Source: Stakelama marina
Lineage (GTDB): Bacteria > Pseudomonadota > Alphaproteobacteria > Sphingomonadales > Sphingomonadaceae
Assembly: GCF_018122655.1 (NCBI RefSeq)
Contig: NZ_JAGRQC010000003.1
Location: 372,001 to 436,000, forward strand
Direction of reading: 5' to 3'
Length of the DNA stretch: 64,000 bases
Both the position numbers and the translations under genes were made by a program. Shown one piece after another: positions 26,624-36,794 of this stretch. The number at the start of each line of letters is the position of its first letter. The first letter of the stretch is position 1. The notes under the pieces are model-generated. The model saw only the letters and a list, made by a program, of their open reading frames with translations, had not been told where the DNA came from and ran no database searches.

Positions 26624-27915
26624 TATTTCGTCCCGCAATCGATGGGTCGCTCGCCTACGATCGACAGGCCGTATCCGTCCAGCCCCACCAGCGTGTGGTG
26701 CGTGTTGGTGAGCAGTTCCATTTCCTCGACGCCAAGCTCGGTCAGGATCATCGCGCCGACGCCGTAGTCGCGCAGTTCCTCCATGTCGGAGCCTTTCAGT
26801 GTACCCGCCTTGGCCTGTACCGCCATGGTGAACTGGTCGGCGCGCGGCTTGTTGATGACGACCACGACGCCGGCGCCTTCCTCGCCGATGATCTCCATCG
26901 ACCGGCGCAGCATGCCGCCGCGTTCGCCGCCTTCACCGAAAATGTCGCTGAACGGCGACAGCGCGTGCATGCGCACCAGCGTCGGCTTTTCGGGATCGAC
27001 ATGGCCCTTCACCAGCGCGACCTGTTCGGTATGCGCGGCCTTGTTCCAGAAGGTGATGACCTTCCACTCGCCGCCCCATTCGCTGGTGAAGCTCGTCTCG
27101 GCGCGGCGCTCGACGAGATGGTCGTAGCGGCGGCGATATTCGATCAGGTCGCGGATCGTGCCGATCTTGAGATTGTGGAGCTGCGCGAACCCGATCAGAT
27201 CGTCGAGCCGCGCCATGGTGCCGTCGTCCTTCATGATCTCGCAGATCACGCCCGACGGGTTGAGCCCGGCGAGCCGTGCGACATCGACCGCCGCCTCGGT
27301 ATGGCCCGCGCGCACCAGCACGCCGCCTTCGCGCGCGATCAGCGGAAAGACATGGCCCGGCGTGACGATGTCGTCGCGGCCCTTCGACGAATCGGTGGCG
27401 ACCGCGATCGTGCGCGCCCGGTCGGCGGCGGAAATGCCGGTGGTGACGCCCTCCTTCGCCTCGATCGAGACGGTGAAGGCGGTTTCGTGCCGCGTGCCGT
27501 TCGACCGGCTCATCAGGTCGAGGCCGAGCTGTTCGACGCGCTGCTTGGTCATCGACAGGCAGATCAGCCCGCGGCCGTGGCGCGCCATGAAGTTGATCGC
27601 GTCGGGCGTCGCCATCTGTGCCGGGATGACGAGATCGCCCTCATTCTCGCGGTCCTCATCGTCGACGAGGATGAACATGCGGCCGTTGCGCGCTTCGTTG
27701 ATGATCTCTTCCGCGCTTGCCATCACGCCCGCGCCGCCGCCGTTTACCAGATAGCGCTCGAGCTTGCGCAGTGTCTCGGCGGTGGGGTTCCAGTCCGCCT
27801 CGTCGAGTCGGCGCAGCGAATTTGCGTGTAGGCCTGCGGCGCGCGCGAGGCCGGCCTTGGTAACCTCGCCATCGGCGACGAGACGGCGGACATTGTCGAT
27901 CAGGGGCGTGCTCAT
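26623..27915 (-). CDS. ribB: Dihydroxybutanone-phosphate synthase fused to an N-terminal helix-turn-helix and a degenerate RibA domain
   Basis: 430 residues in three parts. Residues 1-58 form a Cro/XRE-like helix-turn-helix ([24 protein letters not shown]). Residues 65-265 are an intact DHBP synthase with the metal/acid loop [11 protein letters not shown] and [16 protein letters not shown]; it makes 3,4-dihydroxy-2-butanone 4-phosphate from ribulose 5-phosphate. Residues 275-430 follow the GTP cyclohydrolase II fold, but the zinc-binding Cys cluster is gone: where RibA has Cys...Cys-x-Cys this protein reads [17 protein letters not shown]. The C-terminal enzyme is therefore predicted inactive. 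Coupled to ribH by one base. Confidence 0.9.
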   Translation of the reverse strand: MSTPLIDNVRRLVADGEVTKAGLARAAGLHANSLRRLDEADWNPTAETLRKLERYLVNGGGAGVMASAEEIINEARNGRMFILVDDEDRENEGDLVIPAQMATPDAINFMARHGRGLICLSMTKQRVEQLGLDLMSRSNGTRHETAFTVSIEAKEGVTTGISAADRARTIAVATDSSKGRDDIVTPGHVFPLIAREGGVLVRAGHTEAAVDVARLAGLNPSGVICEIMKDDGTMARLDDLIGFAQLHNLKIGTIRDLIEYRRRYDHLVERRAETSFTSEWGGEWKVITFWNKAAHTEQVALVKGHVDPEKPTLVRMHALSPFSDIFGEGGERGGMLRRSMEIIGEEGAGVVVVINKPRADQFTMAVQAKAGTLKGSDMEELRDYGVGAMILTELGVEEMELLTNTHHTLVGLDGYGLSIVGERPIDCGTK

Positions 27916-27963
27916 GCGCGCCGCATATCACATCAGGATAGCGGCAAACAAGCGCAGATCACA

Positions 27964-28572
27964 TCAGCGTGTGAAGTTTAGCTGTTCCATGCGCTTGAGA
28001 TAGCGGGCGAGCACATCGATCTCGAGATTGACCGCCTGGCCCTGCTGCAGGTCGGCGAAGGTCGTGACCTGCGCCGTGTGCGGGATGATGTTGAGGCCGA
28101 AGCGGACCCCGCCCGCGACATCCTCGACCGAATTGACCGTCAGCGAGACACCGTCGACGGTGATCGACCCCTTGGCCGCGACATAGGGCGCGATTTCCGG
28201 CCCGGCGGCGATGGTGACGCGGTGCGATCCGCCTTCCTCGCGCACCTCGACGACCTCACCGATGCCATCGACATGGCCGGTGACGATATGCCCGCCGAGT
28301 TCGTCGCCAACCTTGAGCGCGCGTTCGAGGTTGAGGCGCCTGCCCTCGGTCCACTGGCCCTGCGCGGTGCGCGAAACGGTTTCCCGCGACACGTCGACCG
28401 CGAACCAGCCCGGCCCCTTGTCGACAACGGTCAGGCAGACGCCCGAACACGCGATCGACGCGCCGAGATCGATGGTCGTGGTGTCGTAGCCGCACGCGAT
28501 GCGGACGCGCAGGTCGCCCTGCTCGCTGGCGGCTTCGATGGTGCCGATGTCGGTGACGATTCCGGTGAACAT
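27964..28572 (-). CDS. ribE: Riboflavin synthase, alpha subunit
   Basis: 202 residues with the two lumazine-binding repeats: MFTGIVTDIGTIEA opens the first, with CSGVCLTVV and FAVDVSRET; HIVTGHVDGIGEV opens the second, with SITVDGVSLTVN. It turns two lumazines into riboflavin and the pyrimidine. Start 28572 is 3 bases after the ribD stop. It lies between ribD and the ribB fusion in one operon; a 48-base gap before ribB holds no recognised element. Confidence 0.95.
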   Translation of the reverse strand: MFTGIVTDIGTIEAASEQGDLRVRIACGYDTTTIDLGASIACSGVCLTVVDKGPGWFAVDVSRETVSRTAQGQWTEGRRLNLERALKVGDELGGHIVTGHVDGIGEVVEVREEGGSHRVTIAAGPEIAPYVAAKGSITVDGVSLTVNSVEDVAGGVRFGLNIIPHTAQVTTFADLQQGQAVNLEIDVLARYLKRMEQLNFTR

Positions 28573-28575
28573 GGG

Positions 28576-29565
28576 TCAGTCTCGGATGCGCTCATAGGCG
28601 TCGAGCCGGTCGCTGCCAAGCACCCGCGAATCGATCCCCCGCCAGCGGCCATGCGCATCCGCTATCCGGTCGAGCCCGATATCGCCCAGCGCGGGCATGC
28701 CGGCTGCGATCAGGATCGGCGCGCGGTAGAGGAGCAGCCGATCGACCAGGTCGGCGCGAAGAAAGGCGGCGGCGGTCTGTGCCCCGCCTTCGACCATCAG
28801 ATAATCGACGGCGTCGAGATCGCCGATCCGCCCGGGCGCGTCGATGACGGTCCAGCCATCGGGTTCGCGCGCAGAACCCGATAGCAATATGCGGCGCGGT
28901 GAGCGGTTTTCGAGGCCCGCTAGCCGTACATCGAGGCGTGGACCATCGGCGTCGAAGGTGCCGCGCCCGACCAGAATGGCGTCATGCCGCGCGCGTTCGA
29001 GATGGGCGTGCGCGCGCGCTGCTTCTCCGGTGATCCAGCGGCTTTCGCCATCGGCACGCGCGATACAGCCGTCGAGCGACGTCGCGAGCTTCAGCGTAAC
29101 ATGCGGACGCCCGAACGATTGCCGCGCCAGAAAGCCTGCCATGCTGCGTCGCGCGTCCTCGGCGCGGATACCGACATCGACCGTAATTCCGGCGGCGCGC
29201 AGCCGCTCGATGCCGCTGCCGTCGGTACGCGGATCGGGGTCGCCGAGCGCGACCACCACGCGCTCCACGCCCGCTTCGGCCAGCAGCGTCGAACATGCCG
29301 GGCCGCGCGGCGACATGTGCGCGCAAGGCTCCAGCGTGACATAGGCCGTGCTTCCGCGTGCCGCGTCGCCCGCCTGTTCGAGCGCCATCGCCTCGGCATG
29401 CGGGCGGCCGCCGGGTTGGGTCCAGCCGCGCCCGACGACGCGGTCCCCCGCCTGCGCGGAGGCAGGCTTCACGATCACGCAGCCGACATTTGGGTTGGGC
29501 GCGGTTCGCCCGCGTCCGCGTTCGGCCAGCGCCAGCGCGGCGCCCATCCAGCGCGCGTCGGTCAA
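28576..29565 (-). CDS. ribD: Riboflavin deaminase-reductase
   Basis: 329 residues. The N-terminal cytidine-deaminase-like domain has RTAPNPNVGCVIV, then PHAEAMAL (zinc His and catalytic Glu) and VTLEPCAHMSPRGPACS (two zinc Cys). The C-terminal reductase domain has RPHVTLKLATSLDGCIA and DYLMVEGGAQTAAAFL. It carries out the two steps between the RibA product and the lumazine precursor. The start is a TTG at 29565: the residues D-A-R-W-M just after it are conserved in RibD, so the downstream ATG at 29547 would be too short. The TTG overlaps the stop of the upstream gene by 4 bases. Confidence 0.93.
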   Translation of the reverse strand: MTDARWMGAALALAERGRGRTAPNPNVGCVIVKPASAQAGDRVVGRGWTQPGGRPHAEAMALEQAGDAARGSTAYVTLEPCAHMSPRGPACSTLLAEAGVERVVVALGDPDPRTDGSGIERLRAAGITVDVGIRAEDARRSMAGFLARQSFGRPHVTLKLATSLDGCIARADGESRWITGEAARAHAHLERARHDAILVGRGTFDADGPRLDVRLAGLENRSPRRILLSGSAREPDGWTVIDAPGRIGDLDAVDYLMVEGGAQTAAAFLRADLVDRLLLYRAPILIAAGMPALGDIGLDRIADAHGRWRGIDSRVLGSDRLDAYERIRD

Positions 29566-29912
29566 AGGCCCCAGGCGTCTAGCTGATTGTCGAGCCGCTG
29601 GAATTCGGCGCGGCGTTCGGCGCGCATCTTGGCAAGCTTTTCGGCCGCCGCCTTCTTCTTCGCATCATTCACCTTTGCGGCTGCCGCGATCTGCGCATCG
29701 GTGCGGTTCAGCGGCCAGCTCTGCACATAGATGATCTCGGGTTCCTTGGGCGGCGCCTGCACGCGGCTGTCATGGATCAGCATGCCGATCAGCGTCACCG
29801 TGATGATGAAGGACAGGAACATGAAGCCCAGCTCATAGGGCTGGCGCTGCTGCAGATAGGCGCGAAGGTCGCGAAAGGCGCGCAGCGGCGAGAAACGGCG
29901 AAAGAAGTTCAT
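29562..29912 (-). CDS. Small single-pass membrane protein at the head of the riboflavin operon
   Basis: 116 residues: a basic cytoplasmic N-terminus (1-28), one transmembrane helix at about 29-50 (ELGFMFLSFIITVTLIGML), then a Lys/Ala-rich coiled-coil segment of about 60 residues. I do not recognise a family. It overlaps the TTG of ribD by 4 bases and is thus translationally coupled to it, where many alphaproteobacteria have nrdR. No FMN riboswitch lies upstream. Confidence 0.65.
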   Translation of the reverse strand: MNFFRRFSPLRAFRDLRAYLQQRQPYELGFMFLSFIITVTLIGMLIHDSRVQAPPKEPEIIYVQSWPLNRTDAQIAAAAKVNDAKKKAAAEKLAKMRAERRAEFQRLDNQLDAWGL

Positions 29913-29969
29913 TGCCGTCAAAGATAGGATGGCGGGGGCGGCGCGGCCAGCCCCCGCCTGTCGTATTGC

Positions 29970-31472
29970 TCAGCGATTGTAGAGCGCCCTGGCATCGGCG
30001 CGGAACGCCGCACCGCTGTCGTCGCGCGTGTAGAACATGTGCCCGCCCGGGAAGATCTCCAGGTGGATGCGCTTGTCGACGCCGTAGCTCGGCATCTGCT
30101 CGACAAGCAGCTTCGACCCGAAAAAGGGGCACGACAGGTCGTTCCAGCCATGTGCGATCATCACGTCCATCTTCGGGTCGTTGGCGATCGCCTTGCGCAG
30201 GTCCTGCACCGGCTTGTCGTCGGGCGTGCCGCGATCCCAGGCCTGGTTCACGGCATAGGACAGTGCTTTGTAATGCGCGTCCTTCACGTCCCATCCGACG
30301 ACGCGCGTCACGAAATCGACCATGGCGCTGGTCGTCGGCGCGATGATCGAATTGAGGAGCGGATCGTTCGACTTGCGCTCGGCCGAACCGGGGAAGGGGT
30401 CGAACGCCGCGACATTGCTGTCATAGACGCTGCCGATCTTCTTTTCGGTGCGGTGGCTTTCGCGCAGGAACGTGCCGATGTCGACGCGACCGTTCAGCTT
30501 GGAGACCAGATCGTGGTCGAGCCCAGTCAGCTCGGTGACCTTGTTGACGAGCCGTGCGGTCGCCGCCTTGTCCTTGGGGCCGGCGAAATAGTCGGTGACG
30601 AACTGCGTCTGCGTATAATGTTCGATCGGTGCCATGGTCGCCGCGCTCAGATTGCCTTCGCGCTCCAGCTTGGCGGCAGCCATCGACGGCAGGTCGATCA
30701 TCCATGGCAGCGGCGAAAGCCCGTTGTCGCCGCTGACCGACGCCGGATCGAGATAGGGCGACACCATGAAGATGCCCGAAACGCCCACGCCCATCTGCGT
30801 CTGCAATTCATAGGCGATGCGCGGCGCGCGGTAACCGCCATAGCTTTCGCCCATCACATATTTGGGCGAGCGCAGCCGCCGGTTCTTGACCAGCCAGTCA
30901 TAGACGATGCGCGACAGATATTTGATGTCGGGATCGTTGGCGTAGAAATCCTTCTTGGTCGCCTTTTCGTCTTCCAGGCTGCGGCTGAAGCCGGTGCCGA
31001 CGGGATCGATGAAGACCAGATCGGTAAAGCTCAGCCAGCTGTTCGGATTGTCCTGCAGCAGCGGCGCATCGGACGGCGCATCGCCCGCGTCGCCGAAGCG
31101 GACGCGCTTGGGCCCGATCGCGCCGAGGTTGAGATAGACCGACGACGCACCCGGCCCGCCGTTGAAGGCGAAGGTGACGGGGCGGCTCGGGCTGCTGCCG
31201 GGGACGGTATAGGCAGTGAAGACGACCTCGGCGATTTTCTTGCCGTCCTTGTCGCGAACCGGAAGCGACCCGACGGTCGCCTTGTAGCGGATCACCGATC
31301 CCGCGATATTCGCGCTCTGATCGACCGTCTTGTCGTCTGGAAGCGGGGGAAGCTGCGAACCGGCCTCTGCCTTCTTGGCGTCGCCGTCGCCCTTGTCGGC
31401 CTGAGCAAAGGCGGTGGCCGGCATCGCGCCGATCAGCAGCGCCGCGAGCAGCGCCCGTATCCAGTATCGCAT
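29970..31472 (-). CDS. Exported serine carboxypeptidase (peptidase family S10)
   Basis: 500 residues. A signal peptide (1-24, ending ATAFAQA) is followed by the alpha/beta hydrolase with the S10 motif YVMGESYGGYRAPRIAYELQ, whose Ser is the nucleophile; the oxyanion loop NGGPGASSVYLNLGAIGP and the C-terminal IEIFPGGHMFYTRDD-like stretch (LEIFPGGHMFY) with the catalytic His are intact. S10 enzymes remove C-terminal residues at acidic pH; bacterial members are periplasmic. The start at 31472 gives the signal peptide; the open frame continues 30 codons upstream. It follows tonB, 102 bases apart. Confidence 0.88.
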   Translation of the reverse strand: MRYWIRALLAALLIGAMPATAFAQADKGDGDAKKAEAGSQLPPLPDDKTVDQSANIAGSVIRYKATVGSLPVRDKDGKKIAEVVFTAYTVPGSSPSRPVTFAFNGGPGASSVYLNLGAIGPKRVRFGDAGDAPSDAPLLQDNPNSWLSFTDLVFIDPVGTGFSRSLEDEKATKKDFYANDPDIKYLSRIVYDWLVKNRRLRSPKYVMGESYGGYRAPRIAYELQTQMGVGVSGIFMVSPYLDPASVSGDNGLSPLPWMIDLPSMAAAKLEREGNLSAATMAPIEHYTQTQFVTDYFAGPKDKAATARLVNKVTELTGLDHDLVSKLNGRVDIGTFLRESHRTEKKIGSVYDSNVAAFDPFPGSAERKSNDPLLNSIIAPTTSAMVDFVTRVVGWDVKDAHYKALSYAVNQAWDRGTPDDKPVQDLRKAIANDPKMDVMIAHGWNDLSCPFFGSKLLVEQMPSYGVDKRIHLEIFPGGHMFYTRDDSGAAFRADARALYNR

Positions 31473-31574
31473 CGAAATCCCCCCGGGGCGTAACGGTAAA
31501 GCGTCGTACCTACCGGCAATTGCCGGTGGCGCAAGGGCTGCGGCGAACATATCCCGCCGCAACCCTGATGTGCG

Positions 31575-32267
31575 TCAGTCCTGCATCACGAAGCGGACCG
31601 ACATCTGGTACCAGCTCGCAACGGGCTTGCCGTCACGCGTTTCGGGCTTGAATCGCCACATCGACAGGGCACGTTTGCGCGTCGCCTGGAAGAAGGCATC
31701 GCTCGTCGCGCTGACGCGCTGCACTGCGGTCACCCTGCCATCGGGCGCGATGCGGACGCGCACGGTCACCTGTCCCTCGCGCTCTGCCCGCCGTTCGGAG
31801 GCGGGATATTCGGGCTGGAACTGCGCAAGTCGCGACGGATCGGGGCGCGCGCCGACGACCACGGGCGCGGGTTCGGCCTTGGCGCTGTTTCCGTCGCCGG
31901 TGCCGGCGGGCGGCGGTGGCGGTTCGGCCGGGATGATCTTTGTCAGGTCGAGCGGCGGAGTGTCGACGTTGGTCGTCGGAACGAGCGGGTCCGGCGCGAC
32001 GACTTCATGCGTCGGTTGTGGCCGTGCCTGCCGCGGCATCGGTTTCGGCTCGGGAAGCGGCGGCGGATCGGTGGGCAGTGGCACCGGATAGGTGTCGATC
32101 GGCCCGGGCGGCGCCGTGCTTGGCAGGATATCCGGCGCAGCGAAGATCAGCCCTGCGACGAGTAGCGCATTGACGGCAAGCGCGGCGGTAACGCTGCGCG
32201 GGTCGATCCCGTGCGGCCCGGTATAACGGTTGGCGGTGTTATGATGGATGGTCGGGGTCATTCGCAT
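31575..32267 (-). CDS. tonB: TonB energy-transducing protein
   Basis: 230 residues. One N-terminal membrane anchor (about 28-48), a Pro-rich periplasmic spacer (about 55-135) and a C-terminal TonB domain with YPASERRAEREGQVTVRVRI, SMWRFKPETRDGKPV and the final strand. TonB passes proton-motive force to outer-membrane receptors. No ExbB/ExbD is adjacent. The start at 32267 is chosen because a good ribosome site AGGAGAGGGAG lies just before it; GTG or ATG alternatives lie within 20 bases. Confidence 0.9.
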   Translation of the reverse strand: MRMTPTIHHNTANRYTGPHGIDPRSVTAALAVNALLVAGLIFAAPDILPSTAPPGPIDTYPVPLPTDPPPLPEPKPMPRQARPQPTHEVVAPDPLVPTTNVDTPPLDLTKIIPAEPPPPPAGTGDGNSAKAEPAPVVVGARPDPSRLAQFQPEYPASERRAEREGQVTVRVRIAPDGRVTAVQRVSATSDAFFQATRKRALSMWRFKPETRDGKPVASWYQMSVRFVMQD

Positions 32268-32303
32268 TCTCCCTCTCCTGCGGCGCATAAAGGCCGCTCC
32301 ATT

Positions 32304-32331
32304 AAGTTACATCATAACATAACAATGTCAA
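32304..32331 (-). promoter_or_regulatory. Sigma-70-type promoter of tonB
   Basis: Minus-strand TTGACA (32331-32326), 16 bases, then TAACTT (32309-32304), in an AT-rich gap between gltX and tonB. A repeated TGTTA / TAACA pattern overlaps the spacer and could be an operator. Confidence 0.45.
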
Positions 32332-32386
32332 AAGACCCTGAGATGGCGCGCTTTTACCAAAAGCCTGGGCCAGGCGCCGGTTCGGT

Positions 32387-33712
32387 TCAGGGTTGCAGGC
32401 GAGCGATCGTCCGTTCGCGGCCGATCAGCGGCAATAGCGCCGCCATGTCCGGGCCATGATCGTGCCCGGTCAGCACCTTGCGCAGCGGCAGGAACAGCGC
32501 GCGGCCCTTGCGCCCGGTCGTCTGTTTGAGCGCACCGGTCAGCGTGTGCCATGGATCGCCCGACCAGTCGATGTTCGCTGCCAATTCTGCCGCCTGCGCC
32601 AGGAAATCGCGGTCGGCGGGGTCGTGCCCTGTATCGACTGGCCCTTCGATCACGCGCCACCAGATATCGGCATCCTCGACGCGCATCAGATTGGGGCGCA
32701 CCGCGTCCCAAGCCTCGGCCGTCATGCCGTCGGGCAATCTTGCCGCCACCCGGTCGAAATCGAGCAGGTGGACGATCTTCGCGTTGAGCATGCGCAGCTC
32801 TTCTTCGTCGAAGCGCGCCGGGGCGCGACCGAAATGCGCGAAGTCGAACCGCTCGATCAGCGGCGCGGGGTCGGCAACGGGCTCGACCGGGTCGCTCGTT
32901 CCGATCCGCGCGAGCAGCGCGATCAGCGCCTGCGGCTCGATGCCTTCTTCGCGAAAATGTTCGGCGCCCAGCGAACCGAGCCGTTTCGACAGCTTGCCCT
33001 CGACCCCGGTCAGCAGCGCTTCATGGGCGAAGGCCGGGGGGGCGGCGTCCAGTGCTTCGAACATCTGGATCTGGACCGCGGTGTTCGACACATGATCCTC
33101 GCCGCGCACGACATCGGTTACGCCCATGTCGATATCGTCGATGACCGAGGGCAGCAGATAGAGCCAGCTTTCATCCTCGCGGCGAATCACCGGATCGCTT
33201 AGCAGCGCGGGGTCGAAATGCTGGTCGCCGCGAATCCGGTCGCTCCATTCGATCGGCGTGTCGTGGTCTAGCCGAAAGCGCCAGTGCGGGCGTTTGCCAT
33301 CGCTTGCCAGCTTGCGGCGGTCGGCCTCGCTCAGCTTCAGCGCGGCGCGGTCATAGATCGGCGGCAGGCCGCGTCCCAGCAGTACCTTGCGCTTGAGGTC
33401 GAGTTCCTGCGGCGTTTCGTAGCAGGGATAGATGCGGCCCGCGCTGCGCAGCTGCTCGAACACGCGCTCATAGCGGTCGAAATGGCCGGACTGGCGCTGC
33501 TCGCCGTCGGGTGACATTCCCAGCCAGCCGAGATCGGCGCGGATCGATTCGACGAAGCGTTCCTCCGACCGCGCTTCGTCGGTGTCGTCGATGCGCAGCA
33601 AAAAGCGCCCGCCCTGTTTTTTCGCCCACATCCAATTATGTAGCGCGGTGCGGATATTGCCGACATGCAGCTTGCCCGTCGGGCTGGGTGCGAAGCGCGT
33701 GGTGACCGTCAT
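32387..33712 (-). CDS. gltX: Glutamyl-tRNA synthetase
   Basis: 441 residues, class I synthetase. The HIGH motif is [12 protein letters not shown], the family stretch [14 protein letters not shown] follows, and the KMSKS equivalent is KLSKRLGSL. The shorter C-terminal anticodon-binding part is typical of one of the two GluRS types in alphaproteobacteria, in which Gln-tRNA is made by the Glu-tRNA amidotransferase route. Whether this copy charges tRNA-Glu, tRNA-Gln or both is unknown. Start 33712 is used. It is divergent from prs with 103 bases between. Confidence 0.93.
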   Translation of the reverse strand: MTVTTRFAPSPTGKLHVGNIRTALHNWMWAKKQGGRFLLRIDDTDEARSEERFVESIRADLGWLGMSPDGEQRQSGHFDRYERVFEQLRSAGRIYPCYETPQELDLKRKVLLGRGLPPIYDRAALKLSEADRRKLASDGKRPHWRFRLDHDTPIEWSDRIRGDQHFDPALLSDPVIRREDESWLYLLPSVIDDIDMGVTDVVRGEDHVSNTAVQIQMFEALDAAPPAFAHEALLTGVEGKLSKRLGSLGAEHFREEGIEPQALIALLARIGTSDPVEPVADPAPLIERFDFAHFGRAPARFDEEELRMLNAKIVHLLDFDRVAARLPDGMTAEAWDAVRPNLMRVEDADIWWRVIEGPVDTGHDPADRDFLAQAAELAANIDWSGDPWHTLTGALKQTTGRKGRALFLPLRKVLTGHDHGPDMAALLPLIGRERTIARLQP

Positions 33713-33815
33713 GCGCGTTCCTCTAGGCCGCGTGGCGATTCCCGGCAATCGCCCCTTTTCGGATCGCGCTTTCGTGCGTAAGGCAGGCCGCAGGCAGAGG
33801 CGTGGGGATTTTCAC

Positions 33816-34751
33816 ATGAAGTTGATGGCCGGCAATTCGAACCTTCCGCTGTCGCAGGCGATTGCGGATTACCTCGAAATACCGCTGACCAATGCCAATG
33901 TGCGGCGCTTCGCCGACGAGGAAATCTTTGTCGAAATCCTCGAAAATGTCCGCGGCGAAGACGTGTTCATCGTCCAGTCGACCTCGTTCCCCGCCAACGA
34001 CAATCTGATGGAATTGCTGATCTGCGTCGATGCGCTCAAACGTGCTTCGGCGCGCCGCATCACGGCGGTCCTCCCCTATTTCGGCTATGCCCGGCAGGAC
34101 CGTAAACCGGGGCCGCGCACCCCGATCTCGGCAAAGCTCGTCGCCAACCTACTGACCGTCGCCGGGGCGGACCGCGTGCTGTCGGTCGATCTGCACGCCG
34201 GGCAGATCCAGGGCTTTTTCGATATCCCGACCGACAATCTTTACGGTGCGCCGGTGATGTCGGAGGATATCAAGGCGCGCTTTTCGGACAAGAATCTGAT
34301 GGTCGTCTCGCCCGATGTCGGTGGCGTGGTTCGTGCCCGCGCGCTCGCCAAGCGGCTCGACAACGCGCCGCTCGCGATTGTCGACAAGCGCCGTGAGAAG
34401 CCCGGAGAGTCGGAGGTGATGAACATCATCGGCGACGTCTCGGGCCGTTTCTGCATCCTGATCGACGATATCGTCGATTCGGCCGGAACGCTGTGCAATG
34501 CCGCGGCCGCGCTGAAAGAGGCGGGGGCGGAGGGCGTCGTCGCCTATTGTACGCACGGCGTGCTGTCGGGCGGCGCGGTCGCGCGCGTCGAAGGTTCTGC
34601 GCTGCAGGAACTGGTCATCACCGATTCGATCGGCAATCACGACGTCATCGCCAAGGCCGATCATATCCGCCACCTGACGATCGCACCGCTGCTTGCCGAA
34701 GCGATCCGCCGCATTGCCGAGGAAGCATCGGTTTCCAGCCTGTTCGATTGA
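33816..34751 (+). CDS. prs: Ribose-phosphate pyrophosphokinase
   Basis: 311 residues. Makes PRPP from ribose 5-phosphate and ATP. Markers: the N-terminal [29 protein letters not shown], the ATP loop [11 protein letters not shown], and the PRPP signature [15 protein letters not shown]. The frame is open upstream to 33582, but the family N-terminus starts at 33816. Confidence 0.95.
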   Translation: MKLMAGNSNLPLSQAIADYLEIPLTNANVRRFADEEIFVEILENVRGEDVFIVQSTSFPANDNLMELLICVDALKRASARRITAVLPYFGYARQDRKPGPRTPISAKLVANLLTVAGADRVLSVDLHAGQIQGFFDIPTDNLYGAPVMSEDIKARFSDKNLMVVSPDVGGVVRARALAKRLDNAPLAIVDKRREKPGESEVMNIIGDVSGRFCILIDDIVDSAGTLCNAAAALKEAGAEGVVAYCTHGVLSGGAVARVEGSALQELVITDSIGNHDVIAKADHIRHLTIAPLLAEAIRRIAEEASVSSLFD

Positions 34752-34817
34752 TTTAGGTTATTAAGATTGCGGCGTTTTCCATGGCGTTGGTGATCGCGCC
34801 GCAATAAGGTGCAGGGC

Positions 34818-35141
34818 ATGAACCAAGGCCCCGACGACTCCACCAGCCACGAACAGCGCCGCGCGCAGCGCAAGCAGGCGGGGTTCCAGGCGAGTATGCG
34901 CGGGAGAGGGTCGCAGCGGTTCACCGTCGATGTGATCGACCTTTCGACGACCGGTTTTCGCGCCGATGCCGCACTAGACCTTCATGCGGGCGACATCGTG
35001 TGGCTGACGATCCCAGGCCTTAGCGGGCTGGAGGCGAAGGTCGCCTGGCGCGACGGCTTCCTTTACGGCTTCGCCTTTGCGCACCCGCTATATCCGGCGG
35101 TTTTCGACCAGATCACGGCCTTTGCCGAACAGCAGCGCTAG
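34818..35141 (+). CDS. PilZ domain protein (c-di-GMP receptor candidate)
   Basis: 107 residues. PilZ markers: RRAQRKQ near the start (the usual RxxxR arginine pair) and VIDLSTTGFRAD, the D-x-S-x-x-G-x-R motif that contacts c-di-GMP. It is a single PilZ domain with a short N-terminal tail, hence an adaptor rather than an enzyme. A GGDEF protein is encoded 22 kb downstream in the window. The start is ATG 34818; a GTG at 34809 is possible. Confidence 0.85.
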   Translation: MNQGPDDSTSHEQRRAQRKQAGFQASMRGRGSQRFTVDVIDLSTTGFRADAALDLHAGDIVWLTIPGLSGLEAKVAWRDGFLYGFAFAHPLYPAVFDQITAFAEQQR

Positions 35142-35162
35142 GCCGCTGCCCGGCGCAAGGGC

Positions 35163-35990
35163 TCAGTCGCGCAGCAATTCGTTGATGCTGGTCTTCGAGC
35201 GCGTGCGTTCGTCGACCTGCTTGATGATGACCGCGCAGTAGAGCGAGGGCGTGCCGTCGCCGCCGCCCAGCGTACCCGGCACGACGACCGCATAGGGGGG
35301 CACTTCGCCGGTGCGGATTTCGCCGGTCCCCCGGTCGACGACCTTGGTCGACTTGCCCAGATAGACGCCCATCGACAGCACCGCGCCCTCGCCGACGCGC
35401 ACGCCCTCGGCAACTTCCGAGCGCGCGCCGATAAAGGCGCCGTCGCCGATGATGACCGGATCGGCCTGGAGCGGTTCGAGCACGCCGCCGATCCCCGCGC
35501 CGCCCGAGATGTGGACGTTGCGGCCGATCTGCGCGCAACTGCCGACGGTCGCCCAGGTATCGACCATCGTGCCTTCACCGACATAGGCGCCGATATTGAC
35601 GAAGCTCGGCATCAGGACGGCGCCCTTGCCGATATGCGCACCGTGGCGAACGATCGCGCCCGGCACCGCACGGAAACCGGCTTCGCGAAAGGCATCTTCG
35701 CCCCAGCCGGTGAATTTGGACGGAACCTTGTCCCACCAGTGCGCGCCGCCCGGCCCGCCGGGGATGAGCGCCATGTCGTTGAGGCGGAACGACAGCAGCA
35801 CCGCCTTTTTGAGCCACTGATTGACGCGCCAGCCGCCATTGCCGTCGGGTTCGGCGACGCGGGCTTCGCCGCGGTCGAGCAGGTTGAGCGCTTCGGCAAC
35901 GGTTTCGCGAACCTCACCTTCGGTGCCGGTACCGATCGCGGCGCGGTCTTCCCAGGCGGTTTCGATGACGGAAATCAACGCGTCGGACAT
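35163..35990 (-). CDS. dapD: 2,3,4,5-tetrahydropyridine-2,6-dicarboxylate N-succinyltransferase
   Basis: 275 residues. A helical N-terminal domain precedes a left-handed beta helix of hexapeptide repeats, including the family stretch [24 protein letters not shown], then [19 protein letters not shown] and [15 protein letters not shown]. It succinylates tetrahydrodipicolinate in the diaminopimelate pathway; lysA is in the same window. The start at 35990 lies 16 bases inside the end of the upstream HAD gene, so the two are coupled. Confidence 0.95.
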   Translation of the reverse strand: MSDALISVIETAWEDRAAIGTGTEGEVRETVAEALNLLDRGEARVAEPDGNGGWRVNQWLKKAVLLSFRLNDMALIPGGPGGAHWWDKVPSKFTGWGEDAFREAGFRAVPGAIVRHGAHIGKGAVLMPSFVNIGAYVGEGTMVDTWATVGSCAQIGRNVHISGGAGIGGVLEPLQADPVIIGDGAFIGARSEVAEGVRVGEGAVLSMGVYLGKSTKVVDRGTGEIRTGEVPPYAVVVPGTLGGGDGTPSLYCAVIIKQVDERTRSKTSINELLRD

Positions 35991-36655
35991 GGTTGTGTCT
36001 CCAATATCTGCTCGAGCCAGCGGCCGAGGTCGGTAACGGTGAAATCGATGAAATCGCGATCGGTGTCGGCCGCCTGTTCGGACCCGTTGTCGATCCAGAC
36101 GGTAGTCATCCCGATCGCCTTGGCGGGTTTCAGATTGCGCGCCATGTCCTCGACGAACAGCGACGATGCAGGCGTCAGCGCATAGGCGTCGCACAGCCCG
36201 CGATACGCATCCGGATCGGGCTTGGGGCGGTAGCTTGTCGCATGGACGTCGTGGATCGCTTCGAAATGCGTGCCGAGGCCGAGCCGGTCGAGCACCTTGG
36301 TCGCATAGGGCGCGTCGGCGTTGGTGAAGACCAGCTTGCGGCCGGGCAGCTTCGCGATCGCCGCCGCCAGCGGTGCGTCATGCTCGAGCACGTCCATCTC
36401 GACATCGTGGACAAAGGCGAGAAATTCGTGCGGATCGACACCATGTTCGGCCATCAGGCCCGCCAGCGTGGTGCCGTGTTCGAAGAAATACTGCTTCTGG
36501 ATGCGCCGCGCTTCGTCGGGGTCGCAGCCGAACATGTCGCCGATAAAGCGCCCCATCCGCGAGTCGATCTGCGCGAACAGATTCGCGCTTGCCGGATACA
36601 GCGTGTTATCGAGATCGAAGATCCAGGTGTCGATATGCGAGAGAGCGGCATCCAT
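35975..36655 (-). CDS. HAD-type pyrimidine 5'-nucleotidase
   Basis: 226 residues. HAD motif I is [21 protein letters not shown], motif II lies in [10 protein letters not shown], motif III Lys in [11 protein letters not shown] and motif IV in [19 protein letters not shown]. The 'DLDNTLYP' opening and the length match the yeast SDT1-like pyrimidine 5'-nucleotidase subfamily. It dephosphorylates nucleoside monophosphates or related small phosphates. It is the first gene of a pair with dapD. Confidence 0.87.
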   Translation of the reverse strand: MDAALSHIDTWIFDLDNTLYPASANLFAQIDSRMGRFIGDMFGCDPDEARRIQKQYFFEHGTTLAGLMAEHGVDPHEFLAFVHDVEMDVLEHDAPLAAAIAKLPGRKLVFTNADAPYATKVLDRLGLGTHFEAIHDVHATSYRPKPDPDAYRGLCDAYALTPASSLFVEDMARNLKPAKAIGMTTVWIDNGSEQAADTDRDFIDFTVTDLGRWLEQILETQPCPTR

Positions 36656-36794
36656 GTCGCGGGCGGCTTTAGGCAGGCTGGACGGTTGCGGCAAGCGATT
36701 GCGCCGCGGGTAATGCACAAGGTGCACGTAAATCATGCGTAAAGCTGACATCGGACAATATGCCGACCGAATCCTGAAAATCGGCACGAATGGA

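Noticed and set aside
29913..29969. FMN riboswitch before the riboflavin operon.
   Set aside because: The gap is only 57 bases and lacks the conserved RFN stems.
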